A DNA stretch of 64,000 nucleotides from Rhodococcus qingshengii (GTDB lineage Bacteria > Actinomycetota > Actinomycetes > Mycobacteriales > Mycobacteriaceae), in the NCBI RefSeq assembly GCF_021025955.1, contig NZ_JAJNCL010000008.1:1-64000 (forward strand), written 5' to 3'. The stretch's first letter is position 1, and every line of letters starts with the position of its first letter. The notes under the pieces are model-generated. The model was not told where the DNA came from. It saw nothing but the letters and a program-made list of their open reading frames with translations, and did not search any database. A program made the translations under genes and the position numbers. Positions 32,750-41,294 of this stretch are shown here, piece after piece.

Positions 32750-33898
32750 CTAGGTCGGTGCCGGCGCAGGTTTCTCTTCTTCTTTAGGGTCTTCATGCGG
32801 TTCGGCTCGAGGCCCGCTGATCAGGATGTCAGCCCAGCGTGTGGCTGGGTCGATGTCGAGCAGGACAGCCTTCACCAACAATGAGAGCGGGATCGCCAGC
32901 AGCGCTCCGAGCGCCCCGAGTACCCACGACCAGAAGACAAGTGAGAGGAACGTCATTGTCACCGACAGTCCGACGGCGTCGCCGACGAACTTGGGTTGGA
33001 TGATGGACTGGATCACGAAGTTGATGACGGAGTACACGACGATCACCCAGAGCATCAGCCATGGTCCGCCCTGCAAGAGCCCAAGAAGTGCCGGCGGGAT
33101 GACGCCGATGACAAACCCGATGTTGGGGATGTAGTTGGTGATGAAGGACAGCAATGCCCACAGAACGGGTAGCTGAATGCCCATCAGCCACAGCGCGCCA
33201 CCGTCGAGCACCGCCACGATGAGGCCGAATACCGTCGAGACCACCAGGTATTTGCGAGTCCCTGCGGCAAAAGTGGAGAGCGCGTAGGAGATTTCGGGGC
33301 GCTGCTCGGCCAGCACGTGTAACCGCGAGCGGATACTCATGCCGTCGAAGGCCATGAACAGCAACAGCGCGAGAATGAACACCAGATCCGACAGAATGCC
33401 GAGCAGACCCTCCAGCCCGCTTTCGAGCACACCCACTACCTTCGTGAGATCGATACTGCTGAGCGTGCTTTGGATCTGTTCGGTGCTCACTCCGAAGTCG
33501 GCCAACTTGTCGCGGCCCTCATTGAGGAGGTTGGTCATCTCCTCGGAGTACTGCGGCAGGATCGTCGCCAACTGGGCCGTCGACACGATCAACGACGCGG
33601 CCAGCCCGAGCAGAATCAGATAGACGGTGACCAGCGAGCCCAACATCCCGACCCACTTGGGCCACCCTCGTCGCTGCGACCAATCCTGAATGGGTTGAAC
33701 GGCAATCGTCAGCACCAGGGCGAGGAACACGGGCCCGAGGATGCCTCCGAACACCTTCATTCCGCCGACCGCAACCACGGTGGCAGCAAGACCCAGCAGG
33801 ACAATCAAACCGCGAGGGATCGACCAGTTCTCGCTACCGGACACCGTGGGGATCGGAGCGGGAGCCGCGACGGCCGCCTTTCCCTTCTTAGAGAACAC
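32750..33898 (-). CDS. AI-2E-family transporter (PerM/TqsA-like)
   Basis: A 382-residue membrane protein with eight predicted helices. FGGILGPVFLALVLTIAVQPI begins the domain, and FITNYIPNIGFVIGVIPPALLG with FVIQSIIQPKFVGDAVGL are its strongest signatures. The acidic/Pro-rich C-terminus (EDPKEEEKPAPAPT) is cytosolic. Family members export small molecules or act as Na+/H+ antiporters. The GTG at 33898 overlaps the upstream HdeD-like gene by 11 bp. Confidence 0.9.
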   Translation of the reverse strand: MFSKKGKAAVAAPAPIPTVSGSENWSIPRGLIVLLGLAATVVAVGGMKVFGGILGPVFLALVLTIAVQPIQDWSQRRGWPKWVGMLGSLVTVYLILLGLAASLIVSTAQLATILPQYSEEMTNLLNEGRDKLADFGVSTEQIQSTLSSIDLTKVVGVLESGLEGLLGILSDLVFILALLLFMAFDGMSIRSRLHVLAEQRPEISYALSTFAAGTRKYLVVSTVFGLIVAVLDGGALWLMGIQLPVLWALLSFITNYIPNIGFVIGVIPPALLGLLQGGPWLMLWVIVVYSVINFVIQSIIQPKFVGDAVGLSVTMTFLSLVFWSWVLGALGALLAIPLSLLVKAVLLDIDPATRWADILISGPRAEPHEDPKEEEKPAPAPT

Positions 33899-34460
33899 CG
33901 ACTTCCTTTGCCCGGCTCCTGATCTGGAATGCTCCCACAATCATGAAGAGGCCGAACAAGATTGCGTACCAACCCAACAACCAGATGAGGCTGATGATGC
34001 CTTCGCCGGGCGCGACGAGAAGAATGATGCCGAAGATGACAGCAAGCACCGAGGCTGCGAGCAACCATCCCCAACTGGATCCGGGCAGCGTCTTCATCTT
34101 GAAGGCGCCGACGATTCCGAAGATTCCGAACATGATGGCGTAGAAGGCAATTATGTACAGCAGCACCAGCGCAGTGATGCCTGGCCAGACCAGAGCGACC
34201 ACACCGGCTCCCACCGAAACGACGCCTGTGAACACCCACCATCCCCAAGAACTCAGGTGTTCGCGGTCCCGGATGGCTCGAACGATCGTGATCAAGCCGT
34301 CGGCAATGGAGTAGATACCGAACAGGAAAACCAAGGCCACCACGGTAATTCCCGGCCACACCAGTGCGATGATTCCGAAGATCACGCCGAAGATTCCGCG
34401 GATCAGGATCATCCACCAGATCTCTTTGCCGTACTGCACGAACGGGTTCTGCGTGACCAT
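33888..34460 (-). CDS. HdeD-family (DUF308) membrane protein
   Basis: A 190-residue protein of six short hydrophobic helices arranged as three similar pairs. The repeated FGxxxLVWPGIT motif appears twice (VIFGIIALVWPGITV, GAGVVALVWPGITA), and once as IFGIILLVAPGEG. HdeD proteins are linked to acid resistance in enterobacteria; the role here is not known. The ATG at 34460 (MVTQNPFV) was chosen. It overlaps the AI-2E gene, indicating an operon. Confidence 0.9.
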   Translation of the reverse strand: MVTQNPFVQYGKEIWWMILIRGIFGVIFGIIALVWPGITVVALVFLFGIYSIADGLITIVRAIRDREHLSSWGWWVFTGVVSVGAGVVALVWPGITALVLLYIIAFYAIMFGIFGIVGAFKMKTLPGSSWGWLLAASVLAVIFGIILLVAPGEGIISLIWLLGWYAILFGLFMIVGAFQIRSRAKEVGVL

Positions 34461-34616
34461 CAGTAGCCTCCGAAGCAAGCGGGTGTCTCTGACCGATTCA
34501 ACAGCTCTTCAAACAGGGCAATACCGACAGATCGTATGGCTATCGTGGCCTTTCTGCCCATCGAAACGCGCGGCTGATACCGAGTTGTGCTCTACGGGTG
34601 CGGAGCGAGGGGACCT

Positions 34617-35966
34617 TCAGCTTGCTTCCCGAATACTTGCTTCCCGAATACCGGGCGCGGTCCACGATCCCGAAAGCACCGCAGCCTTCGGCCAGTACAG
34701 GCGCAGAAAAACGTTGAAGTCTCCGGACGGAGCCGGCAGCCAGTTCCGCTCCTTCTCACCACCAGGGGATTCGTGCTGGAGATAGATGTCGAGGGAACCG
34801 TCGTCGGCAAACGCCAGATCGCTTCGATCGCCGATCGCGTATCGGTCGATCGGGTTGTCCACGAAGAACTGCCGCTCGTTCATCATCGTGAGCGACCAGA
34901 AGCCCTCGACCGGCGGTAGCTCGTCCTTCTCGAAGTGCAGGACGTACTTCTTCGCCCCGGTCAGCGGCTTCCCGTCGACATCCGTGGTGGCGTGCGGGTA
35001 CACGGCATCGGCGTCAAGGTTCGCCCCGAAACCGAGCCAGACGATCAAAGCCCGCTGAGCGTAATGAGTTCCGTAATGCCCCAAGCCGCGGTGCATCGTC
35101 CAGCCGTTCTTCGGACTACCCTCGGCCTCTTTGGCGATCTCGCTCAGCACGTCCATTCCGGTTCGTGCAGCTCGGTCGAGGGCATCACGCACCTCTTGCG
35201 GACGCGACTTCCAGGGCAAGGAGGAGCCGATTCCGATGTCGGACAGCTGTTTCATCATCTCGGTATCCTCCGGGCGGGGAGGATTGTCGTCGAGAAGTGC
35301 GTCGAGGGTGGTGAAGAAGGCCTCGCCGTCCATGGCGGCCACCTGGTCCACCGGCGGCGTCCGGGTGTCGACGGCAGCGTTCACCGGAACTTCACCGGGC
35401 GTGTAGTCCTGCGGGTCACCCGTCCACTCCGACAGTGGTGTCAGTCGCGTCCGGTCCTGCAGGGTGTGCACTTCAGCCAGGTCCGTTCCCCCCGACGTCG
35501 CATAACGCGCGACTATCCAATTCATTGCCGTCGGAGAACGCAGCAGCGTCAAACCTTTGGGTACGTTGCCTTTCCAATTCGGCCCGGCCACCATATACGG
35601 CCCCCCGGTGCGCCCCACCGTCCGAGATCCCGGCACCGTGAACACGTCGCTCCACGCGTCGAGGATGGGGACCAGCCAATACCGCGTGCCGAAGTCCGGC
35701 AGCGAGAGCACCTGCGGTTCCGTCGACACGTCGAGCCACCCCGACGAGTAGAGAGTGTCCGCGTTGGGTGAGACGACATCGGTGAAGGTCGCGTCGGGCG
35801 TTGTACGCGCATAAGCGAACTGGTTGAGCGGGGCTTTCATCGCCACCGGGGTCGGCACCGCCGTCATGACGTCACGCGATACCGCCGCAATCAACAGTGG
35901 ATATCCGAAGATCCACGCCTGCGTTGCCAGGTCTTCCAGCCGAGAACGGTTCTTCGACAGAGTCAT
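34617..35966 (-). CDS. DUF1254/DUF1214-domain protein
   Basis: A 449-residue soluble protein. The N-terminal DUF1254 part has AWIFGYPLL and SPNADTLYSSGWLDVS. The C-terminal DUF1214 part has KKYVLHFEKDELPPVEGFWSLTMMN and DRYAIGDRSDL. No signal peptide is evident. The family is widespread and biochemically poorly defined. The extreme C-terminus ends in a duplicated pentapeptide (REASI) caused by a 15-bp tandem repeat. The ATG at 35966 (MTLSKNRSR) was preferred; the open frame continues upstream without coding character. Confidence 0.88.
   Translation of the reverse strand: MTLSKNRSRLEDLATQAWIFGYPLLIAAVSRDVMTAVPTPVAMKAPLNQFAYARTTPDATFTDVVSPNADTLYSSGWLDVSTEPQVLSLPDFGTRYWLVPILDAWSDVFTVPGSRTVGRTGGPYMVAGPNWKGNVPKGLTLLRSPTAMNWIVARYATSGGTDLAEVHTLQDRTRLTPLSEWTGDPQDYTPGEVPVNAAVDTRTPPVDQVAAMDGEAFFTTLDALLDDNPPRPEDTEMMKQLSDIGIGSSLPWKSRPQEVRDALDRAARTGMDVLSEIAKEAEGSPKNGWTMHRGLGHYGTHYAQRALIVWLGFGANLDADAVYPHATTDVDGKPLTGAKKYVLHFEKDELPPVEGFWSLTMMNERQFFVDNPIDRYAIGDRSDLAFADDGSLDIYLQHESPGGEKERNWLPAPSGDFNVFLRLYWPKAAVLSGSWTAPGIREASIREAS
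34621..34650 (-). repeat. 15-bp tandem duplication at DUF1254 gene end
   Basis: CTTGCTTCCCGAATA occurs twice in direct succession (34621-34635, 34636-34650), duplicating five codons just before the stop. The copies are identical, which suggests a recent slippage event. Confidence 0.9.
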
Positions 35967-36131
35967 GCCTGCGCATACCACCGCCCTCACCAGCGCAAAC
36001 CTGGCTGGCACTCTCCCCGTCTTGTGTGCCAGTACCGAATGGGTGCATATTTCGATTACCCAACGAGGTGTGCCGGACCGACGCATGCGCGTCTGCCCGA
36101 GATTTGCCCCAGCACCTAGGGAGGGACAGAA

Positions 36132-36659
36132 ATGAACAGAAACGAAGCTATAGGCATTTCTCCGTTCCAAGCCGCCGGGTCTTTGCAGGGGTTCGTCATC
36201 TCCGGGCGTTGGCCGGACACCACCCAGGAGTGGGCGCAGCTTCTCGCCCTGGCTGTCCGAGTGGCCTCGATGCCGGGTTTGTTGCCGACGACGACGGTCT
36301 TCGGGGTTCGTGAGGACGTTCCCGAGGATCCGCAGCCGGGCACTGTCGGTCTGGTGGTTGCCGAAGGTCCGGTGCTGGGCGATTTCGCCCTGACACCCGG
36401 TCGTTTCTCCGATCACCAGCCACCGGCCCTGATCATGCTGCACCCGCCGTCGGAAACCACGTCCAGCCTGCCGGAATGCGAGGGCAGCGCGTCGGGGTGC
36501 GTACTACTGCCCGGCCTTCCCTACTTGGGTTTGGAGCATCGTGCGGCTTGGGTCGAGGCAGAGCCGGACGGCACAGTCGTCTCCATGATCAGCCGTGTCG
36601 GCATCGATCCGATCAGCGATCCCGACACCGCTGTTTTGGCCATGCTCCTCGCCTCGTGA
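36132..36659 (+). CDS. Hypothetical protein, 175 aa
   Basis: Good ribosome site (GGGAGGGACAG) 5 bp before the ATG and normal codon bias support a real gene. The protein is soluble, with no signal or helix of membrane length. Features are GFVISGRWPDTTQEWAQLLAL near the start, a hydrophobic GTVGLVVAEGPVLGDF, and a C-terminal ISRVGIDPISDPDTAVLAMLL. I do not recognise a family. It is divergent from the DUF1254 gene. Confidence 0.7.
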   Translation: MNRNEAIGISPFQAAGSLQGFVISGRWPDTTQEWAQLLALAVRVASMPGLLPTTTVFGVREDVPEDPQPGTVGLVVAEGPVLGDFALTPGRFSDHQPPALIMLHPPSETTSSLPECEGSASGCVLLPGLPYLGLEHRAAWVEAEPDGTVVSMISRVGIDPISDPDTAVLAMLLAS

Positions 36660-36742
36660 CGGCCCCGGTAAGCGATAAGTTCGGACTCCCAAACTTGCTG
36701 TGCGCTTTGCCAATTCGTTTCGACCGCGCTAACGTGGGTAGC

Positions 36743-36880
36743 AACGAAGGGGAGTAGCCCCCAATCGCTTGTGTCGACATACTGGTTCGACGCGCTCCGT
36801 CATGTGCGGATCGCGAAGCACCCGGCCTGGCGAACCGAAGGTCCTGTGGCCTCGGTGGGCGAGACCTTCGGCCGGACATG
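36743..36880 (+). ncRNA. yybP-ykoY-type Mn(II) riboswitch
   Basis: The leader of the UPF0016 gene contains the class hallmarks: AAGGGGAGTAGCC near 36747-36759, a variable stem, and GGCGAGACCTTCGGCC near 36858-36873. These correspond to the conserved GGGGAGUAG and GGCGAGACCUU elements of yybP-ykoY. The pair-forming loops hold Mn2+ in known members. The downstream gene is a predicted Mn/Ca exporter, the classic target. The exact 3' boundary, and whether control is at transcription or translation, cannot be read by eye. Confidence 0.85.
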
Positions 36881-36953
36881 CGCACCCGCTGCGCCTGCCC
36901 AGGCCGGAGGCTCGCATTTTTCCTCCGACCTACACCGACCGGAGGAGTAAATC

Positions 36954-37667
36954 TTGCTTGCCGCAATACTTTTGAGTTTCGGCGTCATCTTTGTCGCGGA
37001 ACTCGGCGACAAGTCGCAACTGATGGCAATGACGTTTGCCTTGCGCTATCGCTGGTGGGTCGTTCTCGGCGGAATCACCGTCGCCACCACCCTTGTTCAC
37101 CTGGTCTCGGTCGCCGTCGGCCACTACCTGGGCGTCGCACTCCCCACTGCGGCAATCTCCATCGTCGGCGGTATCGCGTTCCTGATCTTCGGCCTCTGGA
37201 CCCTGCGCGGTGACGATCTCACCGACGACGAGCAGAACAAGGCCGGTCGCGTCACGCGATCCGCCTTCATCGCCGTCGCGTCAGCGTTCTTCCTGGCAGA
37301 ACTCGGCGACAAGACCATGCTCGCCACCATCACCCTTGCGACCGACAACGACTGGATCGGCGTCTGGATCGGGTCGACGGTAGGCATGGTGGCGGCCGAC
37401 GCTCTCGCCATCATCGTCGGCTCAGTGCTGGGCAAGCACCTTCCGGACGGATTCATCAAGATCGGCGCCGCGGTGCTGTTCTTCGTCTTCGGTGTCTGGC
37501 TGCTGCTCGAGGGCATCTTCCCGGACTCGTCGGCCGGCATCATCGGCGGTGTCGTTGTCCTGGCCGTGTCCGTGCTGGGCGCACTGGCTCGGATGATCTG
37601 GAAGCGCTCCCGTGCGACCGACTCCGCTACGCACCTCGTCGATGACAATCGGACGCCGATCGACTGA
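36954..37667 (+). CDS. UPF0016/GDT1-family cation transporter, Mn exporter (MneA-like)
   Basis: A 237-residue membrane protein with six helices. The two diagnostic motifs are present: FVAELGDKSQLMAM (about residues 13-26) and FLAELGDKTMLATI (about 111-124). Each half carries one ExGDK(S/T), as in duplicated GDT1 proteins that exchange Mn2+/Ca2+ for protons. The start is the TTG at 36954 behind GGAGGAG. Expression is expected to rise with manganese through the upstream riboswitch. Confidence 0.92.
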   Translation: MLAAILLSFGVIFVAELGDKSQLMAMTFALRYRWWVVLGGITVATTLVHLVSVAVGHYLGVALPTAAISIVGGIAFLIFGLWTLRGDDLTDDEQNKAGRVTRSAFIAVASAFFLAELGDKTMLATITLATDNDWIGVWIGSTVGMVAADALAIIVGSVLGKHLPDGFIKIGAAVLFFVFGVWLLLEGIFPDSSAGIIGGVVVLAVSVLGALARMIWKRSRATDSATHLVDDNRTPID

Positions 37668-37670
37668 CTT

Positions 37671-37946
37671 TCAGCGAACAAGGTTATCGGCGCCCCAAAT
37701 CGCGACCGGCACATGACCTTCTGCCACTCCGCTTGGTCCGAGCAACTGTCCGAATCGCTTCATCGGGTACAACGAGAAACGTCGCTCGAGGATCCGCACA
37801 CTACCGATTCGACGTAGCCGATCCTCGACGGCAAGACTCTGGGTGAGGCTACTCAGCCACACGCTGATCAACATGTTCGCCGTTCCGGTGGTCGCCACCG
37901 ACAATCGGGTCTCCGGCCAACGTGTTCCAGCCGTGGTCGCCGGCAA
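37671..37946 (-). CDS. Possible short hypothetical protein (weak)
   Basis: A 91-codon frame whose later part (LAVEDRLRRIGSVRILERRF, then GQLLGPSG) has acceptable codon bias. No ribosome site stands out and no family is recognised. It overlaps another weak frame on the opposite strand. It may be spurious or the remains of a gene. Confidence 0.3.
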   Translation of the reverse strand: MPATTAGTRWPETRLSVATTGTANMLISVWLSSLTQSLAVEDRLRRIGSVRILERRFSLYPMKRFGQLLGPSGVAEGHVPVAIWGADNLVR

Positions 37947-38043
37947 TGTCGCACCGCTCGACTACGACGACAAGGTCGGATTCGCACTCACCTACACGGA
38001 CTTCCTGAACAAATTGACGGACATCACCCGCACCCTGAAGTGA
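37843..38043 (+). pseudogene. Possible gene remnant, C-terminal fragment
   Basis: From about 37850 the plus-strand frame has strong G/C third positions and reads HTLINMFAVPVVATDN, GNVAPLDYDDKVGFALTY to a TGA, but lacks a coding-like N-terminus. It vaguely resembles the end of a wax ester synthase/DGAT-type protein (NVAPLDYD... pattern). That family assignment is a guess. Together with the opposite weak frame it fills an otherwise gene-poor 430-bp gap. Confidence 0.3.
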
Positions 38044-38051
38044 GGGTCCAC

Positions 38052-38062
38052 TGGTAATACCA
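38052..38062. promoter_or_regulatory. Candidate GntR operator
   Basis: TGGTA-A-TACCA is a perfect 11-bp palindrome 36 bp upstream of the GntR gene. A further ACTGGT (38050-38055) / ACCAGT (38074-38079) inverted pair overlaps it. FadR-subfamily regulators bind short TGGT...ACCA sites, so autoregulation is likely. Confidence 0.55.
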
Positions 38063-38098
38063 CTTGACCTCTCACCAGTAAGCGTTTACGGTCGGTAC

Positions 38099-38821
38099 AT
38101 GTTCCAACCCGTTGCACGTACCTCGGCCTCCGGCGCAGTCTTCGACCAGATTTCCGTGAAAGTACTGGCCGGAGAGCTGGCTGCAGGTGAAGCCCTGCCC
38201 AGTGAGCGGAAACTCGCCGAGGCGTTCGGCGTCTCCCGGCCCGCCGTCCGGGAAGCAATCCAGAAACTCGCCCAGGCCGGACTGGTAGAAGTCCGCCAAG
38301 GCGAGTCCACGTCGGTGCGTGATTTCCGACGCCAGGGCGGACCCGAACTTCTGCCCCAATTGCTGGTTAGAGACGGCGTCCCCGACCTGACCGTAGTGCG
38401 CAGCGTCCTGGAAACTCGTGAGCTGATGGGACCGCAGATCGCGGTGCTGGCCGCCCGTCGCATCTCCGCAGAATCTGCCCGAGAACTCGACACGGCCGTG
38501 GATCAACTAGGCGCCACCGAAGAGCCGGTCGAATTGCAAAGCCGCGCCCTGGCGTTCTGGGACGTCGTCGTCGACAGCGCAGATTCCATTGCCTTCCGCT
38601 TGATCTTCAACAGCCTTCGCGCCGCCTACGAGCCGGCCATGACGGCACTTGCCTCCGTCATGGTGGCCGAAGTCGGCCAAACCGATCTGTATCGAAAACT
38701 GGCCTCCTCCATCACTTCACACGACGAGCCCGCCGCCGAGACCCTGGCAGCGACGCTGCTCCACACCGGTACGACGGCAATCGGCGACGCTCTCACCTTT
38801 CTGGAAGGACTGAAACCATGA
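38099..38821 (+). CDS. GntR-family regulator, FadR subfamily
   Basis: A 240-residue regulator. The N-terminal wHTH shows VFDQISVKVLAGELAAGEALP, SERKLAEAFGVSRPAVREA and KLAQAGLVEVRQGE, the GntR hallmark. The all-helical C-terminal FCD domain (residues about 95-235) binds an acyl or carboxylate effector. The stop overlaps the start of the fatty-acid-hydroxylase-type gene (ATGA), which is the likely target together with itself. Confidence 0.93.
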   Translation: MFQPVARTSASGAVFDQISVKVLAGELAAGEALPSERKLAEAFGVSRPAVREAIQKLAQAGLVEVRQGESTSVRDFRRQGGPELLPQLLVRDGVPDLTVVRSVLETRELMGPQIAVLAARRISAESARELDTAVDQLGATEEPVELQSRALAFWDVVVDSADSIAFRLIFNSLRAAYEPAMTALASVMVAEVGQTDLYRKLASSITSHDEPAAETLAATLLHTGTTAIGDALTFLEGLKP

Positions 38822-39468
38822 GCAAGCCTCTTACTCTGGCCGATGCCGCACGGACGTTCCGCAAGTCACCGACGCCGTGGATGATCGGCACCATGCTGCT
38901 GGCCGCCGCAGCGACGCGCATCTCGTTGGGCGACTGGCAGATCACCGACGCACTGGTTCCACTCGTGATGCTTGCCGCATTCCCCTTCGTAGAGTGGGTC
39001 ATTCACGTCTTCGTTCTCCATTGGAAGCCTCGGACCATTGCCGGCGTCACCCTCGACTCGCGCCTGGCGCGCAGCCATCGGGAGCACCATTTCGCCCCGC
39101 GAACCGTCTCGCTCATCTTCATTCCGTGGCAGACACTCCTGATCGTCATTCCGGTTCTGACGGCCGTCACCCTCCTGGCCTTTCCCCGCGTCGAACTAGG
39201 TCTGACGTTCCTGACCTGCATTTCCATCCTCGGCCTCGGCTACGAGTGGACCCATTTCCTCATCCACAGTGACTACAAGCCGAAAACTGCTCTCTACCGG
39301 TCGGTTTGGCGCAACCATCGCAACCATCACTTCAAGAACGAGCACTACTGGTTCACCGTCGCCACCGCGGGAACGGCCGATCGCGTACTGGGCACGTATC
39401 CCGACCCCAAATCCGTCGAGACATCCCCGACGGCGAAGAACCTGCACGGCGCAGCGTCCAAGCTGTGA
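38818..39468 (+). CDS. Fatty acid hydroxylase / sterol desaturase superfamily membrane protein
   Basis: A 216-residue di-iron membrane enzyme with four helices. The histidine clusters are HVFVLH, HREHHF, HFLIH and HRNHHFKNEHYW, which provide the iron ligands. Members hydroxylate or desaturate lipids or carotenoids. It is translationally coupled to the FadR-type regulator, so the substrate probably relates to fatty acids (inference). Confidence 0.92.
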   Translation: MSKPLTLADAARTFRKSPTPWMIGTMLLAAAATRISLGDWQITDALVPLVMLAAFPFVEWVIHVFVLHWKPRTIAGVTLDSRLARSHREHHFAPRTVSLIFIPWQTLLIVIPVLTAVTLLAFPRVELGLTFLTCISILGLGYEWTHFLIHSDYKPKTALYRSVWRNHRNHHFKNEHYWFTVATAGTADRVLGTYPDPKSVETSPTAKNLHGAASKL

Positions 39469-39612
39469 AGGTAGGCCGGTTCCTGGCCCCCAGCTGGCAA
39501 TTGACTTGAACGTGACTGTGTATCAGTGTTTTTCGTTGAAACTCGCCAGAACCATGCTTAGTGTCGGTGGAGTCAGAAGTTCGAAAAACGCTGTAACCGA
39601 AGGACACAACGC

Positions 39613-39771
39613 ATGTTCAACGATGTATTCAACAACGTCATTCACCCGATGGTCACGAACTTCCAGCAGTTGGGCCCCCAGCAGTTCATTCCCCAGCAGT
39701 TCATCCCTCAGGGCGTGTTCCAGCAGGCGCCGCAAGCAGCCGAGCAGGCAGTGACGATCTTCGGTAGCTGA
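39613..39771 (+). CDS. Small Gln/Pro/Phe-rich protein, 52 aa
   Basis: An ATG preceded by GAAGGA at 8-bp spacing opens a 52-codon frame: MFNDVFNNVIHP at the start, three variations of QQFIPQ in the middle, and AVTIFGS at the end. Third positions are mostly G/C and codon choice is normal. No cysteine, no signal peptide, no long hydrophobic helix. A large hairpin follows 23 bp after the stop, and a promoter-like gap of 144 bp precedes it. This looks like an independent small-protein gene. Function unknown; the amphipathic repeats suggest self-association or membrane-surface binding (inference). Confidence 0.6.
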   Translation: MFNDVFNNVIHPMVTNFQQLGPQQFIPQQFIPQGVFQQAPQAAEQAVTIFGS

Positions 39772-39793
39772 TACCGCAATCCACAGATAGCGC

Positions 39794-39839
39794 CACTCAG
39801 GGGTCGTCCGTCCAATATGCTGGACGGACGACCTGAGTG
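39794..39839 (+). terminator. Long hairpin after the small Gln-rich gene
   Basis: CACTCAGG-GG-TCGTCCGTCCA (39794-39814) pairs with TGGACGGACGACCTGAGTG (39821-39839): 19 paired bases, a 2-nt bulge and a 6-nt loop. It ends 22 bp before the amidase start, so it may terminate the small gene or act as a leader hairpin of the amidase gene. Confidence 0.7.
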
Positions 39840-39861
39840 CCTCCGCCTAACAAGGATCCCC

Positions 39862-41274
39862 ATGACCGCGAACACCCCCGTCCACGCTTTCACCGACGAC
39901 GCACTGGGCGACCTCGACGCCACCGGCATCGCCGCCCGGATCGAATCAGGCGAGGTGACCGCACGGGAAGTCATGGAGGCGTCGATCGCGCGCGCCGAGG
40001 CAGTGCAGGGGCAATTGAACGGTCTGGCCTGCACAGATTTCGATCGCGCCCTCGCCAGGAGCAACCGGCCGGCGACGGGCGTCTTCGCCGGAGTTCCGAC
40101 CGCGATCAAGGACAACACCGACAGCGCCGGCCTTCCCACCCAGCAGGGCAGCACCGCCTTCACCGCAGTCCCCGCCAAGGCTTACAGCGATTTCGCGAAG
40201 CAGTTCCTCTCCACCGGGGCCATTTCGATCGGCAAGACTCGACTACCCGAATTCGGGTTCAGTGCATCCACCGAATACATGACGGAAGAACCCGTCCACA
40301 ACCCGTGGAATCCGGCGTACTCGTCGGGCGCTTCCTCGGGAGGCGCGGCCGCGCTTGTTGCTGCCGGCGTACTCCCGATCGCGCACGCCAACGACGGCGG
40401 TGGATCGATTCGCATTCCCGCCGCTGCCTGCGGACTGGTCGGACTCAAACCCACTCGCGGTCGTACTGTCGCCGACCCCGCCGACAAGTCGATGCCGATC
40501 CGGTTGATCGCTCAGGGCGCCGTTACTCGCACTGTTCGCGACACTGCACGATGGATGTCTGCGGCTGAAAGCTACTACCGCAATCCACGACTCGCACCGG
40601 TTCGCCTGATCGGAGGACCCAGCTCAACCCGCCTGCGCGTCGGCGTGATCACCGATTCCGTAACCGTCACCAAGACGGACGACGAGACGCGCAAGTCCGT
40701 CGAAGCTACAGCCGAACTCCTTGCAAGCCTTGGCCATCATGTCGAGGACGCGGCATTGCCCGTCGGCCCCGAATTCATCGACGACTTCAGCATTTACTGG
40801 GGCTTTTTGTCGTTTGCCATCTCCACCGGTGGCAAACAAATGCTCGGACCCGACTTCGACAAGTCCGGCACCGACAATCTCACCAAGGGCCTGTACACGC
40901 TGTACCGCAAGAACCTCGTGAAGACGCCGCGCGTGCTCTACCGCCTGCGACGCCTCCAGCAGCAGTACAGCGCCATGTTCTTGAAGTACGATGTCGTGCT
41001 CTCGCCGGCTCTGGGACACACCACCCCTGAACTCGGATACCTCTCTCCCGCTCAGCCTTTCGAGGAACTCTTCGACAAGTTGATCGCGTACACGTCGTTC
41101 ACGCCGCTGAACAACATCTCCGGCGGTCCCGCGATTTCGCTACCGATGCACCAGACCAGCAATGGTTTGCCGTTGGCTTCGCATTTCTCCGCCGATCTCG
41201 GCGACGAGCGCACGCTCCTCGAATTGGCCTTCGAACTGGAAGAGGCTCAGCCCTGGAGACGAATCCAGGACTGA
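39862..41274 (+). CDS. Amidase (amidase signature family)
   Basis: A 470-residue enzyme hydrolysing a carboxamide. The Ser-cisSer-Lys triad is visible: Lys in PTAIKDNTDSAG, cis-Ser in YSSGASSGGAAALVAAG, and Ser in GGGSIRIPAAACGLVGLKPTRGR. The substrate is not deducible; close relatives act on amides, carbamates or 6-aminohexanoate-type compounds. The ATG at 39862 follows AAGGA. Independent unit between a hairpin and the convergent dehydrogenase gene. Confidence 0.95.
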   Translation: MTANTPVHAFTDDALGDLDATGIAARIESGEVTAREVMEASIARAEAVQGQLNGLACTDFDRALARSNRPATGVFAGVPTAIKDNTDSAGLPTQQGSTAFTAVPAKAYSDFAKQFLSTGAISIGKTRLPEFGFSASTEYMTEEPVHNPWNPAYSSGASSGGAAALVAAGVLPIAHANDGGGSIRIPAAACGLVGLKPTRGRTVADPADKSMPIRLIAQGAVTRTVRDTARWMSAAESYYRNPRLAPVRLIGGPSSTRLRVGVITDSVTVTKTDDETRKSVEATAELLASLGHHVEDAALPVGPEFIDDFSIYWGFLSFAISTGGKQMLGPDFDKSGTDNLTKGLYTLYRKNLVKTPRVLYRLRRLQQQYSAMFLKYDVVLSPALGHTTPELGYLSPAQPFEELFDKLIAYTSFTPLNNISGGPAISLPMHQTSNGLPLASHFSADLGDERTLLELAFELEEAQPWRRIQD

Positions 41275-41294
41275 GCCCCGCCCGGTGGAAACTG

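Noticed and set aside
34935..35771. Plus-strand open frame of 278 codons opposite the DUF1254 gene
   Set aside because: No ribosome site, no recognisable domain, and it lies entirely within the DUF1254/DUF1214 coding region.
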